A stretch of 7,973 bases of DNA from Thermoplasmata archaeon (GCA_030037035.1 JASHSA010000166.1:1-7973), one strand, 5' to 3'; counted from the first letter of the stretch, positions 1-5,570 are shown. Notes: generated by a model from the sequence alone, not told the origin. Numbers and translations are program-made.

Positions 1-539
1 GGGGCGAGGAGCTTCACGGTCGCGTCCGAGACGGCGGTGCCGTTCTGCGTGACCGTGCCGTTCAGGATCGCCTGGTACGGCAGGATCGAGACGTTCCCGA
101 TCACCGTGGTGTACGTCGTGTTCGTAAGGAACGTCTTGTTGTAGAAGGCGAACGTCGGGGCGCTGAGCGCCGGGAGGACCGCGCAGTGCTTGCAGCCGGT
201 CAGGCTCACGTTCGACTCCGACGGGACGTACAGCCCCCAGTAGCCCGGCTCCAGGGCGCTCGAGGTGCTGCTCGACGTGAACGAGAACTGGCCTCCGCTG
301 CCGGTCACCGTCGTGGTGTAGGTGGCCCCGGTCGCGCGGGAGACGAGGTCCACCGTGACGCCGGCCGGCACCGGCGGGGCACCGGGCCCACCGGGCTGAT
401 CGACGAATCCGGCCAAGGTGTACGTCGTCGAACTGGCGGCCGCGGCGGTCCCTAGGAGCGCCGCGAACGAGCTCGCCAGCACGGCGACGACTAGGACCCA
501 CGACGCGGCGCCGTACAGGGGGCTGCGCAACGGATTCAC
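1..539 (-). CDS. Secreted/surface protein with beta-sandwich repeats, N-terminal part (3' end outside window)
   Basis: The minus-strand frame is open from a GTG at 539-537 to the left edge, giving 179 residues with no stop. Residues 11-34 are hydrophobic and end in an Ala-rich stretch (TAAAA at 31-35), a plausible signal peptide with cleavage near residue 35, so the product is probably exported. Residues 41-113 read like a carboxypeptidase-regulatory/SpaA-type beta-sandwich: a 'TLAGFVD' strand, a Pro/Gly linker, 'GVTVDLVSRATGATYTTTV', then 'GQFSF'. A second such unit seems to start at 158 (LNGTVTQNGTAVSDATVKL). Six N-X-S/T sequons lie at N110, N134, N140, N149, N160 and N166, as expected of a glycosylated archaeal surface protein. 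A CKHC pair at 116-119 could form a disulfide. No ATG is available; a GGGAG lies only 2 nt before the GTG, too close for a normal ribosome site, so the start is tentative. Export is well supported; the specific role is unknown. Confidence 0.72.
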   Translation of the reverse strand, partial: MNPLRSPLYGAASWVLVVAVLASSFAALLGTAAAASSTTYTLAGFVDQPGGPGAPPVPAGVTVDLVSRATGATYTTTVTGSGGQFSFTSSSTSSALEPGYWGLYVPSESNVSLTGCKHCAVLPALSAPTFAFYNKTFLTNTTYTTVIGNVSILPYQAILNGTVTQNGTAVSDATVKLLA

Positions 540-587
540 TTCTCCCGTTCGTTCCCTCTCCTTCGAGAGGCGCGGCGCCGAACTTGG

Positions 588-612
588 CCCTATTACTTAG
601 CGATTTCTCTTG
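588..612 (-). promoter_or_regulatory. AT-rich promoter-like island upstream of the surface-protein gene
   Basis: In a spacer that is otherwise almost all G and C, the minus strand reads AGAAATCGCTAAGTAATAG here. The TAATA core (595-591) lies about 55 nt before the GTG at 539. With the archaeal rule of a TATA box about 26 nt before the start site, transcription would begin near 569 and leave a leader of about 30 nt. That would make this the only gene here with a real leader. The call rests on composition and spacing only. Confidence 0.35.
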
Positions 613-619
613 GAAACTC

Positions 620-680
620 CGGCGGCCGGGCCGCCGCGGGGGCCCCCGGGCCCTCGGGACCCTGCTCCCCCGGGGGGGCC
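620..680 (-). terminator. GC-rich hairpin cluster just downstream of cdc48
   Basis: Directly after the cdc48 stop codon (688-690, minus strand) lies a run of almost pure G/C with two clear hairpins. The first pairs 641-650 with 669-680 (10 pairs, one 2-nt bulge) around an 18-nt loop. The second pairs CGGCGG (620-625) with CCGCCG (631-636) around a 5-nt loop. The position suits a transcription end or an mRNA 3'-end stabiliser. No long U tract follows, and archaeal termination depends mainly on U tracts, so a terminator role is uncertain. Confidence 0.35.
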
Positions 681-687
681 GGGGCCG

Positions 688-2913
688 TCAGCGATAGATC
701 GCCTCGAGCCGCTCCTCGCGGCGGCGGGCGGTCCGCTCGCGCGTGAGATGCTTCTCGAACTCCTCGTAGAACCGGATCGTCTCCGGGTCGCAGGAGGCCC
801 GGACCTGCTTTAGCGCCGCGTCGAAGTGGGCCCGGGTCACCTTGGAGGCCCTCAGGCTCTCCCGGATCGCGGTGAGGCCGGCTTCTCGGCACAGCGCCGC
901 GAGGTCGCTGCCGACGAACCCCTCGGTCCGGGCGGCCAGCTCGGCCAGGTCGACGTCGTCGGCGAGCGGCATCCGCGCGGTGTGCACCGTGAGGATCTCG
1001 AGCCGCCCGGCCGCGTCGGGCGGCTCCACGTACAGGAGCCGGTCGAACCGCCCGGTCCGGAGCAGCGCTTCGTCGACGATATCCGGACGGTTCGTCGCCG
1101 CGATCACGAGGACCCGCTCGAGCGTCTCGAGGCCGTCGATCGACGTCAGGAGCTGGTTGACGATCCGCTCGGTGACCCCGCTGGAGGTCTGCAGCCCGCG
1201 TCGCGGGGCGATCGAGTCGATCTCGTCGACGAAGACGATCGACGGCGAGGCCTGGCGGGCCTTCTTGAAGATCATCCGGATCGCCTTCTCGCTCTCGCCG
1301 ACCCACTTGCTCATCACCTCGGGGCCTTTCACCGAGATGAAGTTCGCCTGGCTCTCGGTGGCGACCGCCTTCGCGAGGAGGGTCTTGCCGACCCCGGGGG
1401 GCCCGTAGAGCAGGATCCCGCGGGGCGGCTCGATCCCGAGGTGGCGGTACACCTGGGGGTTCTTGAACGGCAACTCGACCGACTCCTCCAGCACCCGGCG
1501 GACGCGCTCGACCCCGCCCACCTCCTCCCACCGGGTGGAGGGGACCTCCACCGCGACGTCGCGCAGGCTCGACGGCTCGATCTGCTTCAGCGCCTCGCGG
1601 AAGTCGGTCTCGGTGACCTTCATCCGCTCGAGGAGCGAGATCGGGATCGGGTGGTCGAAGTCGATCTCTGGCAGGTAGCGTCGCAGCGCGCGCATCGCGG
1701 CCTCGCGGGCGAGCGACGAGAGGTCGGCGCCGACGAACCCGTGGCACTGGGCCGCGAGCTCCTTGAGGATCCGGTCGCGCTCCTTCTCGCTCCCGTCGAT
1801 CGGCATCCCCCGCGTGTGGATCTGCAGGATCTCGAGCCGGCCCTCCTGCGTCGGCACGCCGATCTCGATCTCGCGGTCGAAGCGCCCGGGGCGCCGGAGC
1901 GCCGGGTCGATCGCCTCCTCGCGGTTGGTCGCGGCGATGACGATCACGTTCCCGCGGCCGGAGAGGCCGTCCATCAGCGTGAGGAGCTGGGCGACGACCC
2001 GGCGTTCGACCTCGCCGACGACCTCGTCCCGTCGCGGGGCGATCGAGTCGAGCTCGTCGATGAAAATCACGCTCGGCGCGTTCTTCTCGGCCTCCTCAAA
2101 CTTCTCCCGGAGCTCCTTCTCGCTCTCCCCGTAGTACTTCGAGATGATCTCCGGCCCCTGGATGCCGATGAAGTGCGCCCCGGCCTCGTTCGCGACGGCC
2201 TTGGCGATCAACGTCTTGCCGGTCCCGGGCGGGCCGTAGAGCAGCACCCCCTTCGGCGGGGTGATCGCGAGGCGGTCGAACAGCTCCGGGTGCTTGAGCG
2301 GGAGCTCGATCATCTCCCGGACGCGGCCGAGCTTCTCGCGCAGGCCGCCGATGTCCTCGTAGGAGACCCTCGGCGCGGCGACCTCCGCCTCGCTGACGGT
2401 GTCCTCGCGGATCGTGATCAGCGAGGTCGGCGAGACCTGGACGATCCCCTTCGGTTGGGTCGAGACGACCATGAACGGCAGCGAGCCGCCCATCAGGAAC
2501 ACCCCGGGAATGACGAAGACGTCCCCGCGGACGAACGGCCGGCGCTGCAGCGCCTTCGAGACGAAGCTCTCGAGGCCGGGGCCGAGGTCCATCCGCGCCG
2601 AGCCGGCGTAGATCGGCGCGATCGTGATCGCGTCCGCGTTCGGGCAGTCGACGCGCTGGACCGAGACGCGGTCGCCGATGCTGACGCCCGCGTTGCGACG
2701 GACGACCGCCTCGATGCGGACGAGCGTCTTGCCCTCGTCCTCCGGCTGGGCGCGGCTGACGATCGCGGGGGTCGCCTTGCGCCCCCGGACCTCCACGACG
2801 TCGCCGAGGCCGACCTTGAGGCGCTGGCGGGTCTGGGCGTCCAGGCGGGCGGTCCCGAGACCGATGTCCTGCTGGAACGCCTCCGCGACGCGGAGCGTGA
2901 CCGCCTCTCCCAT
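688..2913 (-). CDS. cdc48: Cdc48/VAT-type AAA+ ATPase (archaeal p97 homologue)
   Basis: Complete 741-residue cytoplasmic unfoldase. The family forms a hexameric ring that threads proteins through its pore and can feed the 20S proteasome. An N domain occupies about residues 1-180 (double-psi barrel plus a second lobe; the opening resembles VAT). D1 has Walker A GPPGTGKT (227-234), pore loop KYYGESE (259-265), Walker B VIFIDELD (282-289), sensor AATN (327-330) and arginine-finger segment RRPGRFD (340-346). D2 has Walker A GPPGVGKT (504-511), pore loop KWVGESE (536-542), Walker B IVFVDEID (559-566), AATN (605-608) and RTGRFDR (619-625), where Thr replaces the usual Pro. All catalytic elements are present, so both rings should hydrolyse ATP. 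A charged helix (about 715-738) leads to the terminal Ile-Tyr-Arg, which fits the HbYX proteasome-docking motif. The ATG at 2913 gives the normal family N-terminus and lies about 32 nt from a TATA-like box. Confidence 0.98.
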   Translation of the reverse strand: MGEAVTLRVAEAFQQDIGLGTARLDAQTRQRLKVGLGDVVEVRGRKATPAIVSRAQPEDEGKTLVRIEAVVRRNAGVSIGDRVSVQRVDCPNADAITIAPIYAGSARMDLGPGLESFVSKALQRRPFVRGDVFVIPGVFLMGGSLPFMVVSTQPKGIVQVSPTSLITIREDTVSEAEVAAPRVSYEDIGGLREKLGRVREMIELPLKHPELFDRLAITPPKGVLLYGPPGTGKTLIAKAVANEAGAHFIGIQGPEIISKYYGESEKELREKFEEAEKNAPSVIFIDELDSIAPRRDEVVGEVERRVVAQLLTLMDGLSGRGNVIVIAATNREEAIDPALRRPGRFDREIEIGVPTQEGRLEILQIHTRGMPIDGSEKERDRILKELAAQCHGFVGADLSSLAREAAMRALRRYLPEIDFDHPIPISLLERMKVTETDFREALKQIEPSSLRDVAVEVPSTRWEEVGGVERVRRVLEESVELPFKNPQVYRHLGIEPPRGILLYGPPGVGKTLLAKAVATESQANFISVKGPEVMSKWVGESEKAIRMIFKKARQASPSIVFVDEIDSIAPRRGLQTSSGVTERIVNQLLTSIDGLETLERVLVIAATNRPDIVDEALLRTGRFDRLLYVEPPDAAGRLEILTVHTARMPLADDVDLAELAARTEGFVGSDLAALCREAGLTAIRESLRASKVTRAHFDAALKQVRASCDPETIRFYEEFEKHLTRERTARRREERLEAIYR

Positions 2914-2940
2914 CGTCAGAGATTCGAACCGGGACGTGCC

Positions 2941-2950
2941 GTAAATAGGT
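2941..2950 (-). promoter_or_regulatory. TATA-like box of cdc48
   Basis: The minus strand reads ACCTATTTAC, an AT-rich island in GC-rich sequence. Its centre is about 32 nt before the cdc48 ATG, so with the usual archaeal spacing of about 26 nt the transcript would start about 6 nt before the ATG. No ribosome site is visible in that interval, consistent with a nearly leaderless mRNA. The site faces away from the downstream plus-strand gene, making this a divergent promoter region. Confidence 0.55.
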
Positions 2951-2951
2951 T

Positions 2952-3022
2952 GTCGAGGACAGGCGCCGCCGGAGGACGAGGCCGGGAGCGTCGCCGGGCC
3001 GGGGGGCCGGCGCGTCCTCGAC
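2952..3022. repeat. 9-bp inverted repeat in the divergent cdc48 intergenic region
   Basis: GTCGAGGAC at 2952-2960 is matched exactly in inverted orientation by GTCCTCGAC at 3014-3022. The left arm abuts the cdc48 TATA-like box on its upstream side, where TFB would bind. The right arm ends about 20 nt before the TATA-like box of the gene at 3074. A direct repeat, CGCCGGAGGA, also follows each arm (2967-2976 and 3024-3033). The pairing could mark operator half-sites, but in sequence this GC-rich chance is a real alternative. Confidence 0.35.
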
Positions 3023-3040
3023 CCGCCGGAGGAACGATAG

Positions 3041-3050
3041 GCGCATAACC
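3041..3050 (+). promoter_or_regulatory. TATA-like box of the gene at 3074
   Basis: GCGCATAACC contains the only AT-rich block just upstream of this gene. Its centre is about 28 nt before the GTG at 3074, the spacing expected when transcription starts at or next to the start codon. No Shine-Dalgarno-like sequence lies between, so a leaderless mRNA is likely. Confidence 0.45.
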
Positions 3051-3073
3051 CGGCGGTCCCGCTCGACGTCCCC

Positions 3074-3988
3074 GTGGACGGCGCGCACCCGCCCCCTTCG
3101 CCCTCGATCCTCCGCCGGGTCCTCGAGGCCGCCGGGTATCGGGTCGACGACGTCGTCGGGGCGACGCTCGCCTGCCGGAACGTCGACCACCGTGCGGTCG
3201 TCCTCGCGCCCCGGAGCCGGTCGCCGGCGGAGCTGGAGCGCTGGTTCCCGGCCGGCGCGGTCCATCGGACGATCGTCTACGACGAGGAGCCGGGGGACGC
3301 TGTCCGTGCCCTGGCGGCGGAGCGCGGGATCGAGGTCCTCGAACCGTCCGCGCTCGGGCCGGCGCTCGGCGAGTTGATCCTCCCGTCCGCCCTCGTTCCC
3401 GGCGCGGAGCCGGCCGACGAGGCGGCCGAGGCCGTGCTCGAGAGCCCGTTCCCCCCCGCGACGAGAGGGTCGTTCGCGGTCCGTCCCCGCATCGACCGCC
3501 GGGAGGCCCAGGAGCTCGCCGGGCTGGAGGACGCACGCTACACGCTGCGCCTCGTGCCGTACTACGTCGCCGCCTACCGGGTCCGAGAGGTCGCGGCGGA
3601 CGGGGGCCGGGGCCCGGTCCACCGGCGCCTCGTCGCCGTCAACGCAACGACCCGCCGCGGCGAGATCTGGGAGGAGGGCACGCGCGAACTGACCGGCGAG
3701 ATCCCGGGCCCTTCCGAGCGCCTCGCCCCCCAGTTGAGCGAGGCCGGCGCGGCCCCGATCGCCGTGGAGACGATCCGCCGGGCGCACACGGTCCGGGTCG
3801 ACCACACCGAGCAGTACGCCGGCGCGCTCGTCGTCGAGAGCCGCCGGGTCCCTCCGCCGAGCGACGCGGTCCGCCTCGGACCGTTCGCCCTGATCCTGGT
3901 GCCGTTCTGGTACGCCGAGTCGGTCGAAGGACGTCGCGTGCTGGACGCCGTCAGCGGTCGGGGGAGCGGGGACCCCGACGGCGGCTAG
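3074..3988 (+). CDS. Uncharacterised protein with a duplicated beta-strand motif
   Basis: 304-residue soluble protein that I do not recognise. No signal peptide or membrane segment is visible. Residues 10-100 form an alpha/beta region: a helix ending 'LEAAGYRVDDV', a strand 'DHRAVVLAP' (38-46), and 'TIVYDE...AVRALAAERGIEVLEP' (66-91). This order recalls degenerate Mrr/RecB-like restriction-endonuclease folds, but I see no convincing catalytic D...ExK set, so the comparison is weak inference. After an Ala/Pro-rich linker (about 104-132), the C-terminal part has two similar units: LRLVPYYVAAYRV (158-170) with RRLVAVNATTRRGE (184-197), and LILVPFWYAESV (273-284) with RRVLDAVSGRGSGD (287-300). 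Each is a hydrophobic-Pro-aromatic strand followed by a 'V-A/D-A-x-(T/S)-G' turn, resembling PepSY-like units. The GTG start is chosen for its spacing from the TATA-like box. The gene diverges from cdc48; no functional link is shown. Confidence 0.85.
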   Translation: MDGAHPPPSPSILRRVLEAAGYRVDDVVGATLACRNVDHRAVVLAPRSRSPAELERWFPAGAVHRTIVYDEEPGDAVRALAAERGIEVLEPSALGPALGELILPSALVPGAEPADEAAEAVLESPFPPATRGSFAVRPRIDRREAQELAGLEDARYTLRLVPYYVAAYRVREVAADGGRGPVHRRLVAVNATTRRGEIWEEGTRELTGEIPGPSERLAPQLSEAGAAPIAVETIRRAHTVRVDHTEQYAGALVVESRRVPPPSDAVRLGPFALILVPFWYAESVEGRRVLDAVSGRGSGDPDGG

Positions 3989-4002
3989 CGCCGACCGTCC
4001 CG

Positions 4003-4010
4003 TCAAATAC
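4003..4010 (+). promoter_or_regulatory. TATA-like box of the MBL hydrolase gene
   Basis: TCAAATAC stands out in the GC-rich 44-nt gap after the preceding stop codon. Its centre is 26 nt before the GTG at 4033, so transcription should start at or next to the start codon and give a leaderless mRNA. It would drive both the hydrolase and the close-packed cgi121 gene. Confidence 0.55.
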
Positions 4011-4032
4011 CCGGCGGCCGCTCCGCCGCTCC

Positions 4033-4644
4033 GTGTTCATCGACCAGGTCCTCCTCGGACCGCTCCTGAACTTCACCTACCTGGTCGCCGACCGGGAGGG
4101 CGGGGAGGGGGTCGTCATCGACCCTTCGTACGGCGTGGGAACGGTCCTGGAGGCGGTCGACCGGCGACGCGTCAAGGTCCGTTACGTGCTCAACACCCAC
4201 AGCCACGCCGACCACATCGTCGGGAACCCGGACGTCGTCGAGAGGACCGGCGCGAAGGTCGTCGCCCACTCGGCCGTACCGTTCCGCCCCGACGTCGCGG
4301 TCGAGGACGGTGCGACCGTCACGGCGGGCGGGCTCCGCGTCGAGGTCCTCCACACCCCCGGCCACACCCGCGACAGCGTCCTCTACCTCTTCGACGGGCA
4401 CGTCGCGACGGGCGACACGCTCTTCGTCGGGGAGTGCGGGCGTACGGACCTCCCGGGGGGGGACCCCTCCGCGATGTACGACAGCCTCCTCGGGCGCGTC
4501 GTCCGCCTGGACGACGCCCTGGTCGTCCTGCCCGGCCACGACTACGGCATCACCCCGACGTCGACGATCGGCCGGGAGAAGCGCGAGAACTACACCCTGC
4601 AGCCGCGGACCCGCGAGGAGTTCCTCCGCTTCCTGGCGGAGTGA
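4033..4644 (+). CDS. Metallo-beta-lactamase-fold hydrolase (ETHE1 / glyoxalase II-like)
   Basis: 203-residue cytoplasmic metalloenzyme with the full MBL metal-site set. The signature THSHADH (55-61) supplies H56, H58, D60 and H61; TPGHT (108-112) supplies H111; GDTLF (127-131) supplies D128; PGHDY (167-171) supplies H169. The segment GECGRTDLPGGDP (133-145) is typical of the persulfide dioxygenase (ETHE1) and hydroxyacylglutathione hydrolase branch. Likely substrates are therefore low-molecular-weight thioesters or persulfides. Persulfide dioxygenases use a single iron (two His and one Asp) and glyoxalase II a binuclear site; the sequence alone does not decide between them. The protein is shorter than classical glyoxalase II (about 250 residues), lacks its extended C-terminal substrate domain, and ends in YTLQPRTREEFLRFL. 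The GTG start gives the expected first beta strand and fits leaderless spacing. cgi121 follows after 6 nt, so the two are probably co-transcribed, without evident functional link. Confidence 0.93.
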   Translation: MFIDQVLLGPLLNFTYLVADREGGEGVVIDPSYGVGTVLEAVDRRRVKVRYVLNTHSHADHIVGNPDVVERTGAKVVAHSAVPFRPDVAVEDGATVTAGGLRVEVLHTPGHTRDSVLYLFDGHVATGDTLFVGECGRTDLPGGDPSAMYDSLLGRVVRLDDALVVLPGHDYGITPTSTIGREKRENYTLQPRTREEFLRFLAE

Positions 4645-4650
4645 GCCGCC

Positions 4651-5220
4651 GTGCCGCCGCTCCCGCCCCCGGAGGAGAGGACGCTCCGGGCCGTCGGCGC
4701 CCGTCGACGTGGGGCCTCGCTGCCCGCGACGTCGGAGCTCGTGCGCTCGCTCCGCGAGGTCGCCCAGGAGGGGCCGGGGCTGGTCGCGCTCCTGGACGCG
4801 GAGGCGGTCGCCGGAGAGCGCCATCTTCTGTCGGCGTGGGCGCATCTCGGCCGCTCCCGGGCGCGCGGGGGGGCCCGGCTCCGCGACCCGTCGGCCGAGT
4901 TCGTCCTGTACGTGGCGGGCGACGACCAGCTGCCGCGCGCCCTCGCGAAGGTCGGGGTGACCGACCGAAGCCAGCAGCTCGTCGTCGTCGCGGAGCGGCC
5001 CCGGGACCCGGCGGAGCTCGTCGGGCGGTTCGGGCTCGAGCCGGACGGCACGGCGTACCCCCGTCCGGTCGACGAGCGGCTCCTCGCGCGTCTCGGGATC
5101 ACCCCGGACGACCTCGCGTCGGTGCCGCCGTCCGCGTGGGAGGGGCTCGTCCTCGAGCGGGTCGCGCTCCTCGACCTGGACGCTCCGCCTCCGAGGGCTC
5201 CGACCGCAAACTCTTCTTAG
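4651..5220 (+). CDS. cgi121: KEOPS complex subunit Cgi121-like protein
   Basis: 189-residue cytoplasmic protein that reads as Cgi121, the KEOPS subunit that binds Bud32 and tRNA during synthesis of t6A at position 37 of ANN-decoding tRNAs. Supporting segments are LVALLDAEAVAGERHLLSA (44-62), the characteristic FVLYVAGDDQLPRALAKVGV (84-103), where the family usually has a 'xxSGxxQI' pattern, and a hydrophobic strand QLVVVAE (109-115). A C-terminal part (140-177, ERLLARLGI...GLVLERVALLDLD) matches archaeal family members in form. Archaeal homologues are usually about 145-165 residues; the extra length is a Pro/Arg-rich start and a short tail. The GTG start has GGAG 9 nt upstream (4638-4641), inside the end of the previous gene, so internal translation within the operon is plausible. 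The other KEOPS genes are not in the window. The family call comes from motif recognition without an alignment. Confidence 0.82.
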   Translation: MPPLPPPEERTLRAVGARRRGASLPATSELVRSLREVAQEGPGLVALLDAEAVAGERHLLSAWAHLGRSRARGGARLRDPSAEFVLYVAGDDQLPRALAKVGVTDRSQQLVVVAERPRDPAELVGRFGLEPDGTAYPRPVDERLLARLGITPDDLASVPPSAWEGLVLERVALLDLDAPPPRAPTANSS

Positions 5221-5257
5221 TCCGGGCGCCGGTCGGTCGCCGTCCGCGGGTCGCGTT

Positions 5258-5357
5258 GCAGGTGTAATCTAGTGGTAGGATGTCAGCCCTCCAAGCTGAC
5301 CACCCGGGTTCGAATCGTCGGGCCGGTCCCCCCGACGCGGATCTCCCGGCACCTGCA
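5258..5357 (+). tRNA. tRNA-Gly (anticodon UCC) with a 29-nt T-arm intron
   Basis: The acceptor stem GCAGGTG (5258-5264) pairs perfectly with CACCTGC (5350-5356), followed by discriminator A (5357). T8 and A9 precede a D arm ATC/GAT with GG at the expected loop position. The anticodon stem TCAGC/GCTGA (5283-5287, 5295-5299) encloses CCTCCAA, with anticodon TCC at 5290-5292, reading GGA and possibly GGG. The T-stem 5' strand CCGGG (5304-5308) and loop TTCGAAT (5309-5315) are normal, but the 3' strand CCCGG comes only at 5345-5349. Removing 29 nt restores a 71-nt tRNA with perfect T-stem and consensus T-loop. No CCA is encoded. The gene starts 37 nt after the cgi121 stop; the nearest AT-rich stretch (5208-5219) is about 45 nt upstream, so its promoter is unclear and it may be read through from cgi121. 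Confidence 0.92.
5316..5344 (+). other. Probable tRNA intron in the T arm
   Basis: This 29-nt insert interrupts tRNA-Gly at the T-loop/T-stem border (after position 60 in standard tRNA numbering). Because bases repeat at both ends, the junction can slide: 5315-5343, 5316-5344 or 5317-5345 all give loop TTCGAAT, and 5314-5342 gives TTCGACT, which also fits the TTCRANY consensus. The insert holds a 7-bp hairpin, CGTCGGG (5316-5322) with CCCGACG (5331-5337). In an alternative fold, CGGG (5319-5322) pairs with CCCG (5345-5348) beside a 4-nt bulge at 5341-5344, a possible relaxed bulge-helix motif. I cannot draw a strict bulge-helix-bulge. Confidence 0.75.
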
Positions 5358-5384
5358 TCCTCCCCCGCGGACCCCGCCGCGCAA

Positions 5385-5394
5385 GAGGTTAATC
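5385..5394 (+). promoter_or_regulatory. TATA-like box of tRNA-Ser
   Basis: GAGGTTAATC is an AT-rich block in a GC-rich 61-nt spacer between the two tRNA genes. The TTAA core (5389-5392) is centred about 28 nt before the first base of the tRNA, the spacing expected for archaeal tRNA promoters. Confidence 0.5.
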
Positions 5395-5418
5395 GGGGAC
5401 ACGCCGATAGGAGCACGC

Positions 5419-5502
5419 GCTGAGGTAGCCTAGCCCGGCAAGGCGCCAGCCTTGAAAGCTGGTGGCGGCAACGCCACGGGAGTTCAAATCTCCCCCTCAG
5501 CG
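5419..5502 (+). tRNA. tRNA-Ser (anticodon UGA)
   Basis: This 84-nt class II tRNA folds completely. The acceptor stem GCTGAGG (5419-5425) pairs with CCTCAGC (5495-5501), with discriminator G at 5502. The D arm is GCC/GGC with GG in the loop. The anticodon stem CCAGC/GCTGG (5446-5450, 5458-5462) holds loop CTTGAAA, with anticodon TGA at 5453-5455 reading UCA. The long variable arm TGGCG-GCAA-CGCCA (5463-5476) and discriminator G are serine identity features. The T-arm GGGAG-TTCAAAT-CTCCC (5478-5494) is intact, unlike the tRNA-Gly next door. No CCA is encoded. It has no intron. Confidence 0.97.
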
Positions 5503-5560
5503 GTAGGTCCGTGCCGCGCGTCGGGGCGACGGCGTGCCCGTTCCAGCGCCCCTGGGCCGC

Positions 5561-5570
5561 GCCTTAAGGT
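5561..5570 (+). promoter_or_regulatory. TATA-like box of mutS
   Basis: GCCTTAAGGT has a CTTAAG core (5563-5568) centred about 27 nt before the mutS ATG at 5593. This is the same distance seen upstream of the genes at 3074 and 4033 and implies a leaderless mRNA. No Shine-Dalgarno-like sequence lies just before the ATG. Confidence 0.5.

Noticed and set aside
116..370. CKHC (residues 116-119 of the surface protein) as a heme-binding or zinc-ribbon site
   Set aside because: A c-type heme site needs CxxCH and the residue after the second Cys is Ala; no second Cys pair is present in the visible part for a zinc ribbon.
2920..2936. A GGTTCGAATC-like tRNA T-arm sequence on the minus strand just before the cdc48 start
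   Set aside because: No acceptor, D or anticodon arm can be assembled around it, so it is not a tRNA gene and there is too little to call a tRNA remnant.
826..3048. A 740-codon open frame on the plus strand, antisense to cdc48
   Set aside because: It mirrors cdc48 almost exactly and its translation is low-complexity, rich in Arg, Asp, Leu and Gly, with no family motif. Long antisense frames are expected in coding DNA this GC-rich.
2096..4006. A 636-codon open frame on the minus strand across cdc48, the divergent promoter region and the gene at 3074
   Set aside because: It overlaps two better-supported genes in other frames and crosses both promoters. Its product is Arg/Pro/Gly-rich with no recognisable domain.
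5258..5357. tRNA-Gly as a pseudogene caused by a 29-nt insertion
   Set aside because: All stems pair perfectly, conserved positions are intact, and the insert can be removed cleanly at several equivalent points to give a consensus T-loop, which favours an intron over decay.
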